Assembly: GCF_000025325.1 (NCBI RefSeq)
Contig: NC_013743.1
Location: 3,782,001-3,846,000, forward strand
DNA from: Haloterrigena turkmenica DSM 5511
GTDB lineage: Archaea > Halobacteriota > Halobacteria > Halobacteriales > Natrialbaceae
Length of the DNA stretch: 64,000 bases
Direction of reading: 5' to 3'
Part shown: piece by piece, positions 1 to 8,294 of the stretch
Numbering within the stretch: position 1 is the first letter of the stretch
Layout of the letters: each line of letters opens with the position of its first letter
Made by a program: the position numbers and the translations under genes
Notes under the pieces: generated by a model
The model's database searches: none
The model's input: the letters and a program-made list of their open reading frames with translations, nothing else
Told to the model about the DNA's origin: nothing

Positions 1-100
1 GTTTCGTCGCATACGCACAGGTAGGGGCTCGAGCGAGATAAATTCTGCCCGCGACTCGAGGTCAAAAGAGCCGGTGGCTTCCGCGCGAGCGGACGCGGAG

Positions 101-559
101 CTACTCGGGTAGCGTCACCAGCCCGTCGTCGAGCGCGTCGGACAACACCTCGCGCGCGTGTCCGTCGGGGTCGACGTTCTCGTAGACCGCCTTCACCTCG
201 CCGTCGGCGAGGAAGAAGGTCGTCCGCGCGGTGACGCCGCTGTCCCGCAGATCGACGTCGAACGTCTCGGCGATCTCGCCGTCCGGATCGGCCAGCAGAT
301 CGAACTCAAGGCCCGCCGCCTCGCAGAACGCGTCGTGGGAGTCGACGTCGTCGGCGGAGACGCCGTATATCTCGACGCCGGCGTCCTCGTAGCTCTCGCG
401 TTCGCGCTGGAACTGGTTCGCCTCGATCGTACAGCCGGGCGTGTCGTCCTTCGGGTAGAAGTACAGCACCGTCGGCTCCTCGAACTCGAGGGAGACCTCC
501 TCGCCGTCCTGGTTCGGTGCGGTCACGGTCGGCGCGTCGTCGCCGTCGTCGAGCGTCAT
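101..559 (-). CDS. bcp: Thiol peroxidase, Bcp/AhpC-TSA peroxiredoxin family
   Basis: A 152-residue cytosolic peroxiredoxin that would reduce hydrogen peroxide and organic peroxides with electrons from thioredoxin-type partners. The peroxidatic cysteine C43 sits in the classic TPGCT motif, preceded by the YFYPKDDTPG strand-turn typical of Bcp. The extra cysteine five residues later seen in E. coli Bcp is missing. C79 (AFCEAAG) is the only other cysteine and could be the resolving one, or the enzyme could be 1-Cys. Length is normal for the family. It is a single gene, and the nearest gene (CBS protein) is divergent. No regulatory site is obvious. Confidence 0.95.
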   Translation of the reverse strand: MTLDDGDDAPTVTAPNQDGEEVSLEFEEPTVLYFYPKDDTPGCTIEANQFQRERESYEDAGVEIYGVSADDVDSHDAFCEAAGLEFDLLADPDGEIAETFDVDLRDSGVTARTTFFLADGEVKAVYENVDPDGHAREVLSDALDDGLVTLPE

Positions 560-676
560 GGACAGGGGTACCGCGGGGACGCGGAAAACCGTTTGCGGTG
601 CTGGGCCCGCTATCGCGGGTCGCGTTCAGGTGAAAGCCTCGCGCTGAATAGCCAGCCGGCAGTCTCTCTTCCCGCT

Positions 677-1102
677 ATGTCAGTCGGCGAACTCGGTCCG
701 AACGACGTCGTAACGGCAGGTCCGAACACCGAACTCGAAACGGTCGCACAGCGGCTGGCCTCGAACAACGTCGGCGCCGCGGTCGTCACCGAGGGCGAGG
801 AGCCGGTCGGGATCGTCACCGACCGCGACATCGCCCTCGAGGTGGCCCAGAGCGATGACGTCGCCGCGACACCGGCCGAGGACGTGATGACGGCGGGGCT
901 GACGACGCTGCAGGAGGACGCGGACGCGATCGAGGTCTCGCGGGCGATCAAGGAGGAGAACGCGCGCCGCTTCCCGGTCGTCGACGAGAACGGCGAACTG
1001 ACGGGGATCGTCACGCTCGACGACCTCGTCGCGACGATCGGCGAGCAACTGGGCAACGTCGCCGACACGATCGAGTCGCAGTCGCCCGACTACAGTCCGT
1101 AG
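677..1102 (+). CDS. CBS domain-pair protein
   Basis: A 141-residue protein made almost wholly of two CBS domains (about residues 8-62 and 72-130), each with the GIVT(D/L) motif that ends a CBS repeat. Stand-alone CBS pairs usually bind adenosyl nucleotides and act as energy or ligand sensors; the partner here is unknown. I chose the ATG at MSVGELGPNDV. The reading frame is open much further upstream, but that part only mirrors the divergent peroxiredoxin gene and is not acidic. The gene appears monocistronic. Confidence 0.9.
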   Translation: MSVGELGPNDVVTAGPNTELETVAQRLASNNVGAAVVTEGEEPVGIVTDRDIALEVAQSDDVAATPAEDVMTAGLTTLQEDADAIEVSRAIKEENARRFPVVDENGELTGIVTLDDLVATIGEQLGNVADTIESQSPDYSP

Positions 1103-1128
1103 CCATCCTATTCCGTTATCTCGAGCGA

Positions 1129-1458
1129 CTAGTCGGCGCTCACTCGATCGTGGACGGCGATGACCCGTTCGCCGCGTTCGGTGAGCGTTACCGTCTTCCG
1201 GTCTCGGTCGTACGCGACCGCATCCCGGGCGGATAACCGCGGGACGTGCGAGTGGTGCAACGAGAGATTGATCCGCTCGATTTCCGCGTCCGAGATGTCG
1301 GGAGCCGGTTTCCCCTTGCACTTTCGTGCCACGTCCGCCGCTGCGTCGGCCAGCGAAACGGGAGCGTCGTGTCGATCGAGGCACTCGAGGAGCGCGCGAC
1401 GGTAGGCGTGGCTCAACAGGCGGAGCGCGACGTCTTGTGATACTCCCTCATTCGTCAT
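1129..1458 (-). CDS. DUF7344-type winged-helix DNA-binding protein
   Basis: A 109-residue haloarchaeal protein of the DUF7344 type: an N-terminal helix VALRLLSHAYRRALLECL followed by a winged-helix fold ending in a beta-wing (VAYDRDRKTVTLTERGERV). Such proteins are thought to be ArsR/MarR-like regulators, often encoded near HTH_10 genes as here. Start chosen at MTNEGVSQDV; the 17 residues upstream in frame are hydrophobic and unlike the family. No partner domain is present. The DNA target is unknown. Confidence 0.82.
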   Translation of the reverse strand: MTNEGVSQDVALRLLSHAYRRALLECLDRHDAPVSLADAAADVARKCKGKPAPDISDAEIERINLSLHHSHVPRLSARDAVAYDRDRKTVTLTERGERVIAVHDRVSAD

Positions 1459-1540
1459 TTGATTGACTAGGCGATACGATCGGAAGAGTAGCAAACTTGC
1501 CCCGAGCAAGATATTATGAGGAGCGGCTACCAGACGGAGG

Positions 1541-2200
1541 TTACGTCGACTCGGAATCCCGCTCCGCAGGCAACGTCGCGAAGACGAGGTTCTCGGTGCC
1601 CCGGCGGAGGAGTTCGGAGATCGCCTGGTGGGAGATGTCGAGGTCGTCCGCGAGTTCGTCGGTCGTCGTCTCCCGCGGGACGCGGTAGTAGCCGCGCTCT
1701 GCGGCGGCCACGAGCGCGTCCCGCTGTGCCGCGGTGAGGACCTGCACTCCGCGGTCCGGGCGCGTCAGTTCGGTCAGGCTCAGCAGGCGAAAGGAGTGTC
1801 CGCGGTCCGCGAGCTGGTCGCGGAACGCGTCGAACTGCTCGCGGTCGGCAAAGTGGAAGTCGACCCGCCACTCCCCCTCCGCGAGCCGCGCCTCGAGCAG
1901 TGATCCCTCCTTGTCGAGGTACGAATCGATTCGCCGCTTCACGTCTTCGGTCCACTCGACGTGGTAGAACGCCGCCTCGTCGAACCGATCGCTCGCGACG
2001 ATTTCGTCGATCGACGGATCCGACCGGAACGCCGCCTCGACGGCGTCGAACTCCGCATCGGCGGCCCAGAGACAGGGCATCACCCACTCGGTGCTGTGCG
2101 CGGCGATTCGCTCCGCCTCGACCTCGAGCCCGGGAACGGCGCTCGCGGCGTGGTCGAGGGCCAGCGCTTCCGGCGGGATGGAAATGGACGCGCGTAGCAT
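1541..2200 (-). CDS. HTH_10 (bacterio-opsin activator-like) transcriptional regulator
   Basis: A 219-residue regulator with an N-terminal alpha/beta sensor region (residues 1-150) and a C-terminal HTH_10 helix-turn-helix (about 155-210, with the LTAAQRDALVAAAERGYY and DELADDLDISHQAISE segments). This is the layout of haloarchaeal Bat-family regulators. The effector is unknown. The start is the ATG at MLRASISIPP; upstream sequence in frame runs back over the divergent protease promoter and is not plausible protein. The divergent S2P protease gene 130 bp away is a possible target. Confidence 0.88.
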   Translation of the reverse strand: MLRASISIPPEALALDHAASAVPGLEVEAERIAAHSTEWVMPCLWAADAEFDAVEAAFRSDPSIDEIVASDRFDEAAFYHVEWTEDVKRRIDSYLDKEGSLLEARLAEGEWRVDFHFADREQFDAFRDQLADRGHSFRLLSLTELTRPDRGVQVLTAAQRDALVAAAERGYYRVPRETTTDELADDLDISHQAISELLRRGTENLVFATLPAERDSEST

Positions 2201-2332
2201 ACCGTACGTAGCATCTCCAGCGAGAAAAAGCCGCGAGGGGATTTCGACTCGAATCGGGACGGAGCGGACCAGCGGGTTCGCGCGGCGTCCGCATCCCCAA
2301 CACCTAACAGCGTTCTCTCGAGTAAACACGCC

Positions 2333-3460
2333 GTGAACTACACAGTCTTCCGCGTCTGGGGAATCCCGATCCGCGTGCACGTCTCGCTGCTCGTCTTCGT
2401 TCCGGTGCTCGTCTGGCTTATCGGCAGCGGTGAACAGCTCGCCGCGTACGAGGTCGTCATCAACGCCACGACGCCCGCAACGGTCGACGCGGCGAGCCTC
2501 TCCGACGCCGACCGCTGGCTCATCGGGGCCCTCGCGGCCGTCGGGCTGTTCGCGAGCGTCACCGTCCACGAACTGGGCCACGCGTGGGTCGCGATGCGCT
2601 ACGATATCGAGGTCGAGTCGATCACGCTCTGGATTCTCGGCGGACTGGCGAGTCTCACCGAGATGCCCAGGGAGTGGAACCGCGAGTTCTGGATCGCCGT
2701 CGCCGGCCCCATCGCGAGCCTCCTCGTCGGGGCCGCCTGCATCGGCGCGCTCGTCGTCGTCCCCGAGTCGGCGACGGTCGCCGTCTTCGCGATCGGGCTG
2801 CTCGGCGTCATGAACGTCTCGCTGGTGGCGTTCAACATGCTCCCCGCGTTTCCGATGGACGGCGGGCGAGTGTTGCGGGCCGTGCTCGCGCGCAACCGCT
2901 CGTACGTCAGCGCCACCCGGACGGCCGCCCGCGCCGGAACGCTGTTCGCGATCCTGTTCATCTTCCTGGGCGTCGTCGTGACGTTCAGCCCGATCCTCGT
3001 GCTGGTCGCGCTCTTCATCTACGTCAGTGCAACCAGCGAATCCCGTGCGGTCGTTCTCGGCGACCTCCTCTCGGGACTGACCGTGACGGACCTCCTCGAG
3101 CCCCGGGGATCGGTTCCGGTCGACGCGACCGTCGAAACCGTGTTCGCTCGCCTGCTCGCCGCGCGGCGGACGGACCTCCCCGTCGTCGACGAGAACGGTG
3201 CGATCGTCGGCGCGATCACCGCGACCGCGCTGCGCGACGTCGGGCCGGCGGAGTACGAGACGACGACCGTCGGCGACGTCACGACGACGGACCTCCCGCG
3301 CATCGACGCCGAGACGAGCGCGTTCGACGCGCTCCAGACGTTACAGCGAAGCCGGTCCGACGTCGGATTCGTCGTGCGCGACGGCGAGCCCGTCGGACTG
3401 GTCTCGCGGGCCGACTTCGCCGCGGCGCTCGAGCTCCGGCGCGACACGACGGCGTTCTAG
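2333..3460 (+). CDS. Site-2 protease family (M50) zinc metalloprotease with two CBS domains
   Basis: A 375-residue integral membrane protease. The zinc-binding HELGH (residues 79-83) lies in a transmembrane helix, and the third ligand is the Asp of the FPMDGGR motif (D176), both hallmarks of S2P/SpoIVFB-type intramembrane proteases. About six membrane helices cover residues 12-235; two CBS domains fill residues 245-370 and probably sense nucleotides. The start is a GTG. The family cleaves membrane-embedded substrates such as anti-sigma factors in bacteria; archaeal substrates are not established. The divergent HTH_10 gene may be functionally linked. Confidence 0.94.
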   Translation: MNYTVFRVWGIPIRVHVSLLVFVPVLVWLIGSGEQLAAYEVVINATTPATVDAASLSDADRWLIGALAAVGLFASVTVHELGHAWVAMRYDIEVESITLWILGGLASLTEMPREWNREFWIAVAGPIASLLVGAACIGALVVVPESATVAVFAIGLLGVMNVSLVAFNMLPAFPMDGGRVLRAVLARNRSYVSATRTAARAGTLFAILFIFLGVVVTFSPILVLVALFIYVSATSESRAVVLGDLLSGLTVTDLLEPRGSVPVDATVETVFARLLAARRTDLPVVDENGAIVGAITATALRDVGPAEYETTTVGDVTTTDLPRIDAETSAFDALQTLQRSRSDVGFVVRDGEPVGLVSRADFAAALELRRDTTAF

Positions 3461-3568
3461 CGGTTCGAGTGTCGTCCGGTAGCGAACGCCGATAGTGAAC
3501 CGCCTCGGAGTCAAGCCCCGGAGAATTCGCCTCGACAGACTGTAAAACGGAGTCTCGACGGCGGACGA

Positions 3569-4387
3569 CTACTCGACGACGTGTTCGGTGTCGTACGAGC
3601 CCAGTCGACGGACCCAGCCGTTCTCGGCCAGTTCCTCGAGATCCTCGATCGCCTCCTTCGTCCGGGCCTCGTAGAGGCCGGCCTCGAAGTCGACGTGGAA
3701 CATGTAATCGCCGAGTCGCTGCCCGCTGGGGCGGGACTCGACTCGCGTGAGGTTGATGTCCCGATCGGCGAACGGCTCGAGGAGTTCGAGCAGGAGACCG
3801 GGGTAGTTCGCGTTGGGGTAGACGACGAGCGAACTCTTGCCGCCGCCCTTCGAGCGCTCCTCGGCGGGCGCCAGCGCGAAGAATCGGGTCGCGTTCGAGT
3901 CCTGGTCCTGAATGTCCTCGGCGAGCACCTCGAGGGTCGGTTCGTCGTCGGCGTTGGCCGGATGCCCGATCCCCGCGACGGAGGGATCCTCGCGGGCGAA
4001 CTCGACGCCCTGGGCGGTGCTGGCGACCGCCTCGAGGGTGGCGTCGGGATACTCGCGCTCGAGGTAGGTACGACACTGCGCCAGCGCCTGGGAGTGGCTG
4101 GCGATGGTGTCGAACTCCGGCCCCTGGGCGAGCAGCGCGTGGCGGATCGGGGTGACGATCTCGCGGACGACGGCGACGTCGTACTCCGCGAGCGCGTCCA
4201 AGCTCTCCGTGACCGAGCCCTCGATGCTGTTCTCGATCGGGATCACGCCGCGATCGTACTCGCCGCCGGCGACGGCGTCGACGATCGCCGTCACCGACTG
4301 TCGGAAGTCGATCTCGTTGCCGTCCGCGACCGCCGTCGCCGCCCGGTGCGAGTAGGTTCCTTCGGGACCCAGCGTAACTGCGACCAT
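3569..4387 (-). CDS. pheA: Prephenate dehydratase
   Basis: A 272-residue enzyme that decarboxylates and dehydrates prephenate to phenylpyruvate for phenylalanine synthesis. The N-terminal PDT domain (1-180) opens with the LGPEGTYSH motif and carries the PIENS motif (GVIPIENSIEGSV). The C-terminal ACT domain (about 190-265) has the ESRPS motif that binds phenylalanine for feedback inhibition. No chorismate mutase domain is fused, as is usual in archaea. It stands alone between unrelated genes, so regulation is probably allosteric. Confidence 0.96.
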   Translation of the reverse strand: MVAVTLGPEGTYSHRAATAVADGNEIDFRQSVTAIVDAVAGGEYDRGVIPIENSIEGSVTESLDALAEYDVAVVREIVTPIRHALLAQGPEFDTIASHSQALAQCRTYLEREYPDATLEAVASTAQGVEFAREDPSVAGIGHPANADDEPTLEVLAEDIQDQDSNATRFFALAPAEERSKGGGKSSLVVYPNANYPGLLLELLEPFADRDINLTRVESRPSGQRLGDYMFHVDFEAGLYEARTKEAIEDLEELAENGWVRRLGSYDTEHVVE

Positions 4388-4456
4388 CGGCTGGTGATAG
4401 CGGGGATGGGATCAAAAGGCCTCGGGTCCGTCTCGAGCGCTGTCAGCGGCGGCGAC

Positions 4457-4822
4457 TCAGGCCGTCGCCGTGACGATGTCGCCTTCGTACTCGGCGATCG
4501 CGTCCAGGACGGCCTCGCGGTCGTCGGGGTCGACGTCGAACTCCCGGAGCGTCGCGTCGAGGTGCTCGACGATGACGTAGAAGTCGGGTCTCGTGATCCC
4601 GAGGTCGTCGTGTGCGGCCTCCATGTTCTCGCCCGAGTAGTCGACGGGGCCGCCCGCGACCGCGCTGATGAACTGGGTCTGGTGGGCCCGCTGTTTCTGC
4701 ATGTCGACGTCCTCGAAGTAGTGGGCGACCTGTTCGTCCTCCACTACGCGTTCGTAGAACTGGTCGACGACCGCACCGATCGCGTCCTGTCCGCCGAGTC
4801 GTTCGTACAGAGTTTCGCTCAT
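4457..4822 (-). CDS. Group 1 truncated haemoglobin
   Basis: A 121-residue 2/2 globin. The family pattern begins with LYERLGG and continues with the VVDQFYERVVED helix. The distal pocket has YF (about residues 40-41) and the proximal haem ligand is the histidine of AAHDDLGI. Such proteins bind O2 or NO and are linked to nitrosative or oxygen stress. A TATA-like ccatttaa about 31 nt before the start suggests a transcript with a very short leader. The divergent neighbour is the haem operon, a sensible setting for a haem protein, though co-regulation is only inferred. Confidence 0.93.
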   Translation of the reverse strand: MSETLYERLGGQDAIGAVVDQFYERVVEDEQVAHYFEDVDMQKQRAHQTQFISAVAGGPVDYSGENMEAAHDDLGITRPDFYVIVEHLDATLREFDVDPDDREAVLDAIAEYEGDIVTATA

Positions 4823-4849
4823 CCGACCGGCCCTACGAATGACGGAAAG

Positions 4850-4857
4850 TTAAATGG
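4850..4857 (-). promoter_or_regulatory. TATA box of the truncated haemoglobin gene
   Basis: The minus strand reads ccatttaa, centred about 31 nt upstream of the ATG at 4822. This spacing puts transcription start within a few bases of the start codon. Confidence 0.55.
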
Positions 4858-4992
4858 TCTCTCGAATATGTTCGCGCGAAAATTCATGTTGCCTGGTCAC
4901 AAATACCATACAACTTCTCGCGCGGACGACGTTCACCGATCGTCGCCCGACAAGCGTGCGCTTTTCATACCCCAGGCGCCGACTGTTCTCCC

Positions 4993-6135
4993 ATGAGAAC
5001 GCGCGGGACGCTGCGACTGGCGACTCGGGGATCCACACTCGCCCGGCGACAGGCTTCACTGGTCAAGGAGGCTTTAGAGGACCGGCGCTACGAGGTGGAA
5101 CTGGTCACCGTCGAGACGACGGGCGACCAGATCAGGGACGAACTGATTCATCGACTGGGGAAGACGGGCGCGTTCGTCCGCGAACTCGACGAGCGCGTCC
5201 TCGAGGGCGACCTCGACGGCGCCGTCCACTCGATGAAGGACATGCCGACCGAACAGCCACAGGACCTCGTCACGGCGGCGGTGCCCGAGCGCGGGCCGCC
5301 GGGAGACGTCCTCATCACGCCTGACGGCTCGACCCTTGAGGAGCTTCCGGACGGGGCGACCGTCGGCACCTCGAGTCTCCGCCGGCGGGCTCAGCTCCTC
5401 TCGGAGCGCCCGGATCTCGAGGTCGAGCCCCTGCGCGGGAACGTGGACACGCGCCTCGAGAAGCTGCTGGCGCCGTCGCTGCAGGAAGAACACCAGGAGC
5501 GTTCGGAGGCCGACAAGGAGCGCAAGGGGAACGCCGGCGACGACGACTACGAACCGGAATACGACCGCACCGTCGACGAGTGGTTCGACGACCTCTCGGA
5601 ACTCGAGCGACAGGCGATGGAGCGCGAGGTCGAAACCGAGTACGACGCGATCGTCCTCGCGCAGTCGGGACTCGAGCGCAGCGGCCTCGCCCACTCCGTC
5701 GACTATCGGGAGCTCCCGACGGGGACGTTCGTTCCCGCGCCGGGACAGGGGGCGCTCGCGGTGACCGCCCGCGACGGCGAGACGGCACGCGACATCCAGT
5801 CGGCGATCGACTTCCCGCGGAGCCGCGTCGAGACGACCGTCGAGCGGACGATTCTCGCCGAACTCGGCGGCGGCTGTATCGCGCCGGTCGGCATCTACGC
5901 GGTCGTCCAAGGCGAGTACGTCCACGCCACGGTCAACGTCTTCGACCGCGACGGCGAGGAGTCCGTCGAGGGGAGCCGCGACCTGCCGGTCGAGGCCCAC
6001 GCCGAGGCCGCCCGCGAGTTCGCTCGCGATCTCGCGGACCGCGGCGCGGCCGAACTCATCGAGGCCGCCCGCGAGGACGCCGAGAGCGACGAGGGAGAGA
6101 GCGTCGCCGAGGAAGATAAGCCCGAGGGGAAATAG
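4993..6135 (+). CDS. hemC: Hydroxymethylbilane synthase (porphobilinogen deaminase)
   Basis: A 380-residue enzyme that joins four porphobilinogens into hydroxymethylbilane. Seen: RLATRGSTLAR at the N-terminus, the HSMKDMPTE active-site loop (residues 79-87), GTSSLRRRAQL (126-135), RGNVDTRL, and C295 in LGGGC, which anchors the dipyrromethane cofactor. An acidic, charged insertion of about 55 residues (160-215) makes it longer than the usual 310. The C-terminal tail is also acidic. It is the first gene of an operon with cobA (14-nt gap) and hemD. Confidence 0.97.
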   Translation: MRTRGTLRLATRGSTLARRQASLVKEALEDRRYEVELVTVETTGDQIRDELIHRLGKTGAFVRELDERVLEGDLDGAVHSMKDMPTEQPQDLVTAAVPERGPPGDVLITPDGSTLEELPDGATVGTSSLRRRAQLLSERPDLEVEPLRGNVDTRLEKLLAPSLQEEHQERSEADKERKGNAGDDDYEPEYDRTVDEWFDDLSELERQAMEREVETEYDAIVLAQSGLERSGLAHSVDYRELPTGTFVPAPGQGALAVTARDGETARDIQSAIDFPRSRVETTVERTILAELGGGCIAPVGIYAVVQGEYVHATVNVFDRDGEESVEGSRDLPVEAHAEAAREFARDLADRGAAELIEAAREDAESDEGESVAEEDKPEGK

Positions 6136-6149
6136 CTAGCCGATAACGA

Positions 6150-6968
6150 ATGTCAGGCACTACCATCGACGCCGAACCGGGCACCGTCTACCTCGTCGGT
6201 AGCGGCCCCGGCGACCCCGATCTGCTGACCGTCAAGGCCAAGCGATTGCTCGAGGAAAGCGATGTCGTCCTCCACGACAAACTGCCGGGTCCGGAGATCA
6301 TCGATCTCCTGCCCGAGGACCGCCGCGAGGACGTCGGGAAGCGCGCTCACGGCGACCGCACGCCCCAGTCGGAGATCAACGAGCGACTGGTCGAACTCGC
6401 CCGCGAGGGCAAAACCGTCGTCCGCCTGAAGGGCGGCGACTCCTTCGTCTTCGGCCGCGGCGGCGAGGAGGCCGAGTACCTCGCGGCCCACGACGTTCCC
6501 TTCGAGGTCGTCCCCGCGGTCACCTCGGCCATCGCCGCACCCGCGGTCGCCGGCATCCCGGTCACCCACCGCGATCACGCCTCTTCGGTGTCGTTCGTCA
6601 CGGGCCACGAGGACCCGACCAAGGCGGAGTCGGCGGTCGACTGGGAGGCCCTCGCGGCGACGGGCGGCACCATCGTCGTCCTGATGGGCGTCGGCCGCCT
6701 GCCCGACTACACGAAGGCGCTGCTCGAGGCCGGGATGGCCCCCGAGACGCCCGTCGCCCTCGTCGAACGGGGCACCTGGCCCGACCAGCAGGTCGCGACG
6801 GGGACCCTCGAGACCATCGTCGACGCCCGAGATGAGGTCGGGATCGAACCCCCCGCGGTGACGGTGATCGGCGACGTCGCCGGCACCCGCGAGTCGGTCG
6901 TCGACTTTCTGGAGAACGATTACGGCGCGGTCGGCGCCGACGAAGAGGCCACCGGAGGCGACCGATGA
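6150..6968 (+). CDS. cobA: Uroporphyrinogen-III C-methyltransferase (SUMT)
   Basis: A 272-residue SAM-dependent methylase that turns uroporphyrinogen III into precorrin-2. Family motifs are clear: VGSGPGDPDLLT near residue 17, VRLKGGDSFVFGRGGEE around 95-110, VTHRDHASS and the C-terminal PPAVTVIGDV. It lies between hemC and hemD and overlaps hemD by 4 nt. Archaea without the classic HemE route make haem through precorrin-2 and sirohaem, so SUMT here probably feeds both haem and cobalamin. Confidence 0.97.
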   Translation: MSGTTIDAEPGTVYLVGSGPGDPDLLTVKAKRLLEESDVVLHDKLPGPEIIDLLPEDRREDVGKRAHGDRTPQSEINERLVELAREGKTVVRLKGGDSFVFGRGGEEAEYLAAHDVPFEVVPAVTSAIAAPAVAGIPVTHRDHASSVSFVTGHEDPTKAESAVDWEALAATGGTIVVLMGVGRLPDYTKALLEAGMAPETPVALVERGTWPDQQVATGTLETIVDARDEVGIEPPAVTVIGDVAGTRESVVDFLENDYGAVGADEEATGGDR

Positions 6969-7732
6969 GCGAAGCAGAACCGTCCGAGGCGACCGACAGA
7001 CCCACCGTCGCCGTCTTCCGCCCCGACGACGAGCGCCTCGAGTCGGCCGCGGCCCTGCTCTCCGAACTCGGCGCCGAGCCGGTTCCGGACCCGATGCTGG
7101 CCGTCGAGGCGACCGGCGCGACCCCGCGGACCGACGCCGACTACGTCGTCTTCACGAGCAAGACCGGCGCGGAACTCGTCTCTGAAGCGGGCTGGGAGCC
7201 CGGCGATCAGACCGTCTGTGCCATCGGCCCCGCGACGGCCGACGCGCTCCGCGCGGAGGGGTACGCGGTCGATCTCGTCCCCGAGAAGTTCACCTCGAGC
7301 GGCCTCGTCGCCGCCCTGGAAGACCGCGTCGCGGGCGCCCGCATCGAGGTCGCCCGCAGCGACCACGGCAGCGCGGTCCTGCTCGACGGCTTCGAGGACG
7401 CGGGCGCGTACGTCCACGAGACGATCCTCTACCGGCTGGTCCGTCCCGACGGCAGCGGCAAGTCGGCCGCGTTGGCCGCCGAGGGCGACCTCGACGCCGT
7501 CTGCTTCACCTCGTCGCTGACCGTCGACCACTTCCTCGAGGCCGCGGCCGACCGAGGGGTTCGGGACGCGGCGCTCGAGGGGCTCGCCGCGGCCACCGTC
7601 GGCGTCATCGGCGAGCCGACGGCCGAGACCGCCGCCGAGCGGGGAATCGACGTCGACGTCGTGCCCAAGGAAGCCACGTTCGACGCGCTCGCGCGGGAGA
7701 CGGTCGCGGCCGTCCGACCCGGTCGCGAGTAA
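6965..7732 (+). CDS. hemD: Uroporphyrinogen-III synthase
   Basis: A 255-residue enzyme that closes and flips ring D of hydroxymethylbilane to give uroporphyrinogen III. HemD is poorly conserved, but the two-lobed pattern is visible: ADYVVFTSKTGAEL in the first half, FTSSLTVDHFL and GVIGEPTAETAAERG in the second. The ATG overlaps the cobA stop by 4 nt, which implies translational coupling. The assignment rests on motifs plus operon context. Confidence 0.93.
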   Translation: MSEAEPSEATDRPTVAVFRPDDERLESAAALLSELGAEPVPDPMLAVEATGATPRTDADYVVFTSKTGAELVSEAGWEPGDQTVCAIGPATADALRAEGYAVDLVPEKFTSSGLVAALEDRVAGARIEVARSDHGSAVLLDGFEDAGAYVHETILYRLVRPDGSGKSAALAAEGDLDAVCFTSSLTVDHFLEAAADRGVRDAALEGLAAATVGVIGEPTAETAAERGIDVDVVPKEATFDALARETVAAVRPGRE

Positions 7733-7851
7733 CGGCTCGCGACTCGACGCCGTCGGGCAGATCGCGACTGCAGAAAAGCCGTGCAGGACCGTCACAACCC
7801 GCGTTAGCAAGGATAATCCCTACTCCTGATGGACCCCATGTTTCGACTACT

Positions 7852-8214
7852 GTGTCAGTACAATCGTCCCTCGGAAAGCGACTCGACCCGCCGGGTTCGA
7901 TCGGCGTGCGCCTCACGTTTCTCGTATTCTGGGGGATCGATGCGGTCGCCGCAACCCTGTTCTTTCTCGTCCCCTACGCGAGCGAGCTCAATCCCGTCAC
8001 CGTCTTCTTCTATCAGCTGTTCGGACTCCCCGGGGTCCTGCTCGCCGCGGCGTGCTACGCCGCGGTCGTGATACTGATCGGCCACGTCCTCTCGGACCCG
8101 ATGGATATCCGGTTCGTCGCCATCGTCGTCGGACTGTACGTCCTGTTCGCGGCGAACAACGTGCTCCTGCTCATGTACCGCGAACCACTGCCGGAGCTAC
8201 TTGGGCTGTGGTGA
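7852..8214 (+). CDS. Small conserved membrane protein of unknown function
   Basis: A 120-residue protein starting at GTG, with about three or four hydrophobic helices (roughly 20-45, 58-80, 83-112) and few charged residues. I do not recognise a family. It sits 120 bp after hemD, but there is no sign of coupling and the RecJ-like gene downstream has its own TATA element. Membrane location is the only supported statement. Confidence 0.72.
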   Translation: MSVQSSLGKRLDPPGSIGVRLTFLVFWGIDAVAATLFFLVPYASELNPVTVFFYQLFGLPGVLLAAACYAAVVILIGHVLSDPMDIRFVAIVVGLYVLFAANNVLLLMYREPLPELLGLW

Positions 8215-8254
8215 GACGCCAACGGTGACGCCGACCGCCGACGGATGACCGGAG

Positions 8255-8262
8255 GTTTATCC
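8255..8262 (+). promoter_or_regulatory. TATA box of the DHH nuclease gene
   Basis: gtttatcc, centred about 37 nt before the ATG at 8295, gives a short leader of roughly ten bases. Confidence 0.45.
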
Positions 8263-8294
8263 CGAATGCCGCCCCATCATCGACCGATGTACCG

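Noticed and set aside
158-676. Upstream extension of the CBS protein reading frame
   Set aside because: It is the antisense of the peroxiredoxin gene, with valine/arginine-rich composition typical of shadow frames.
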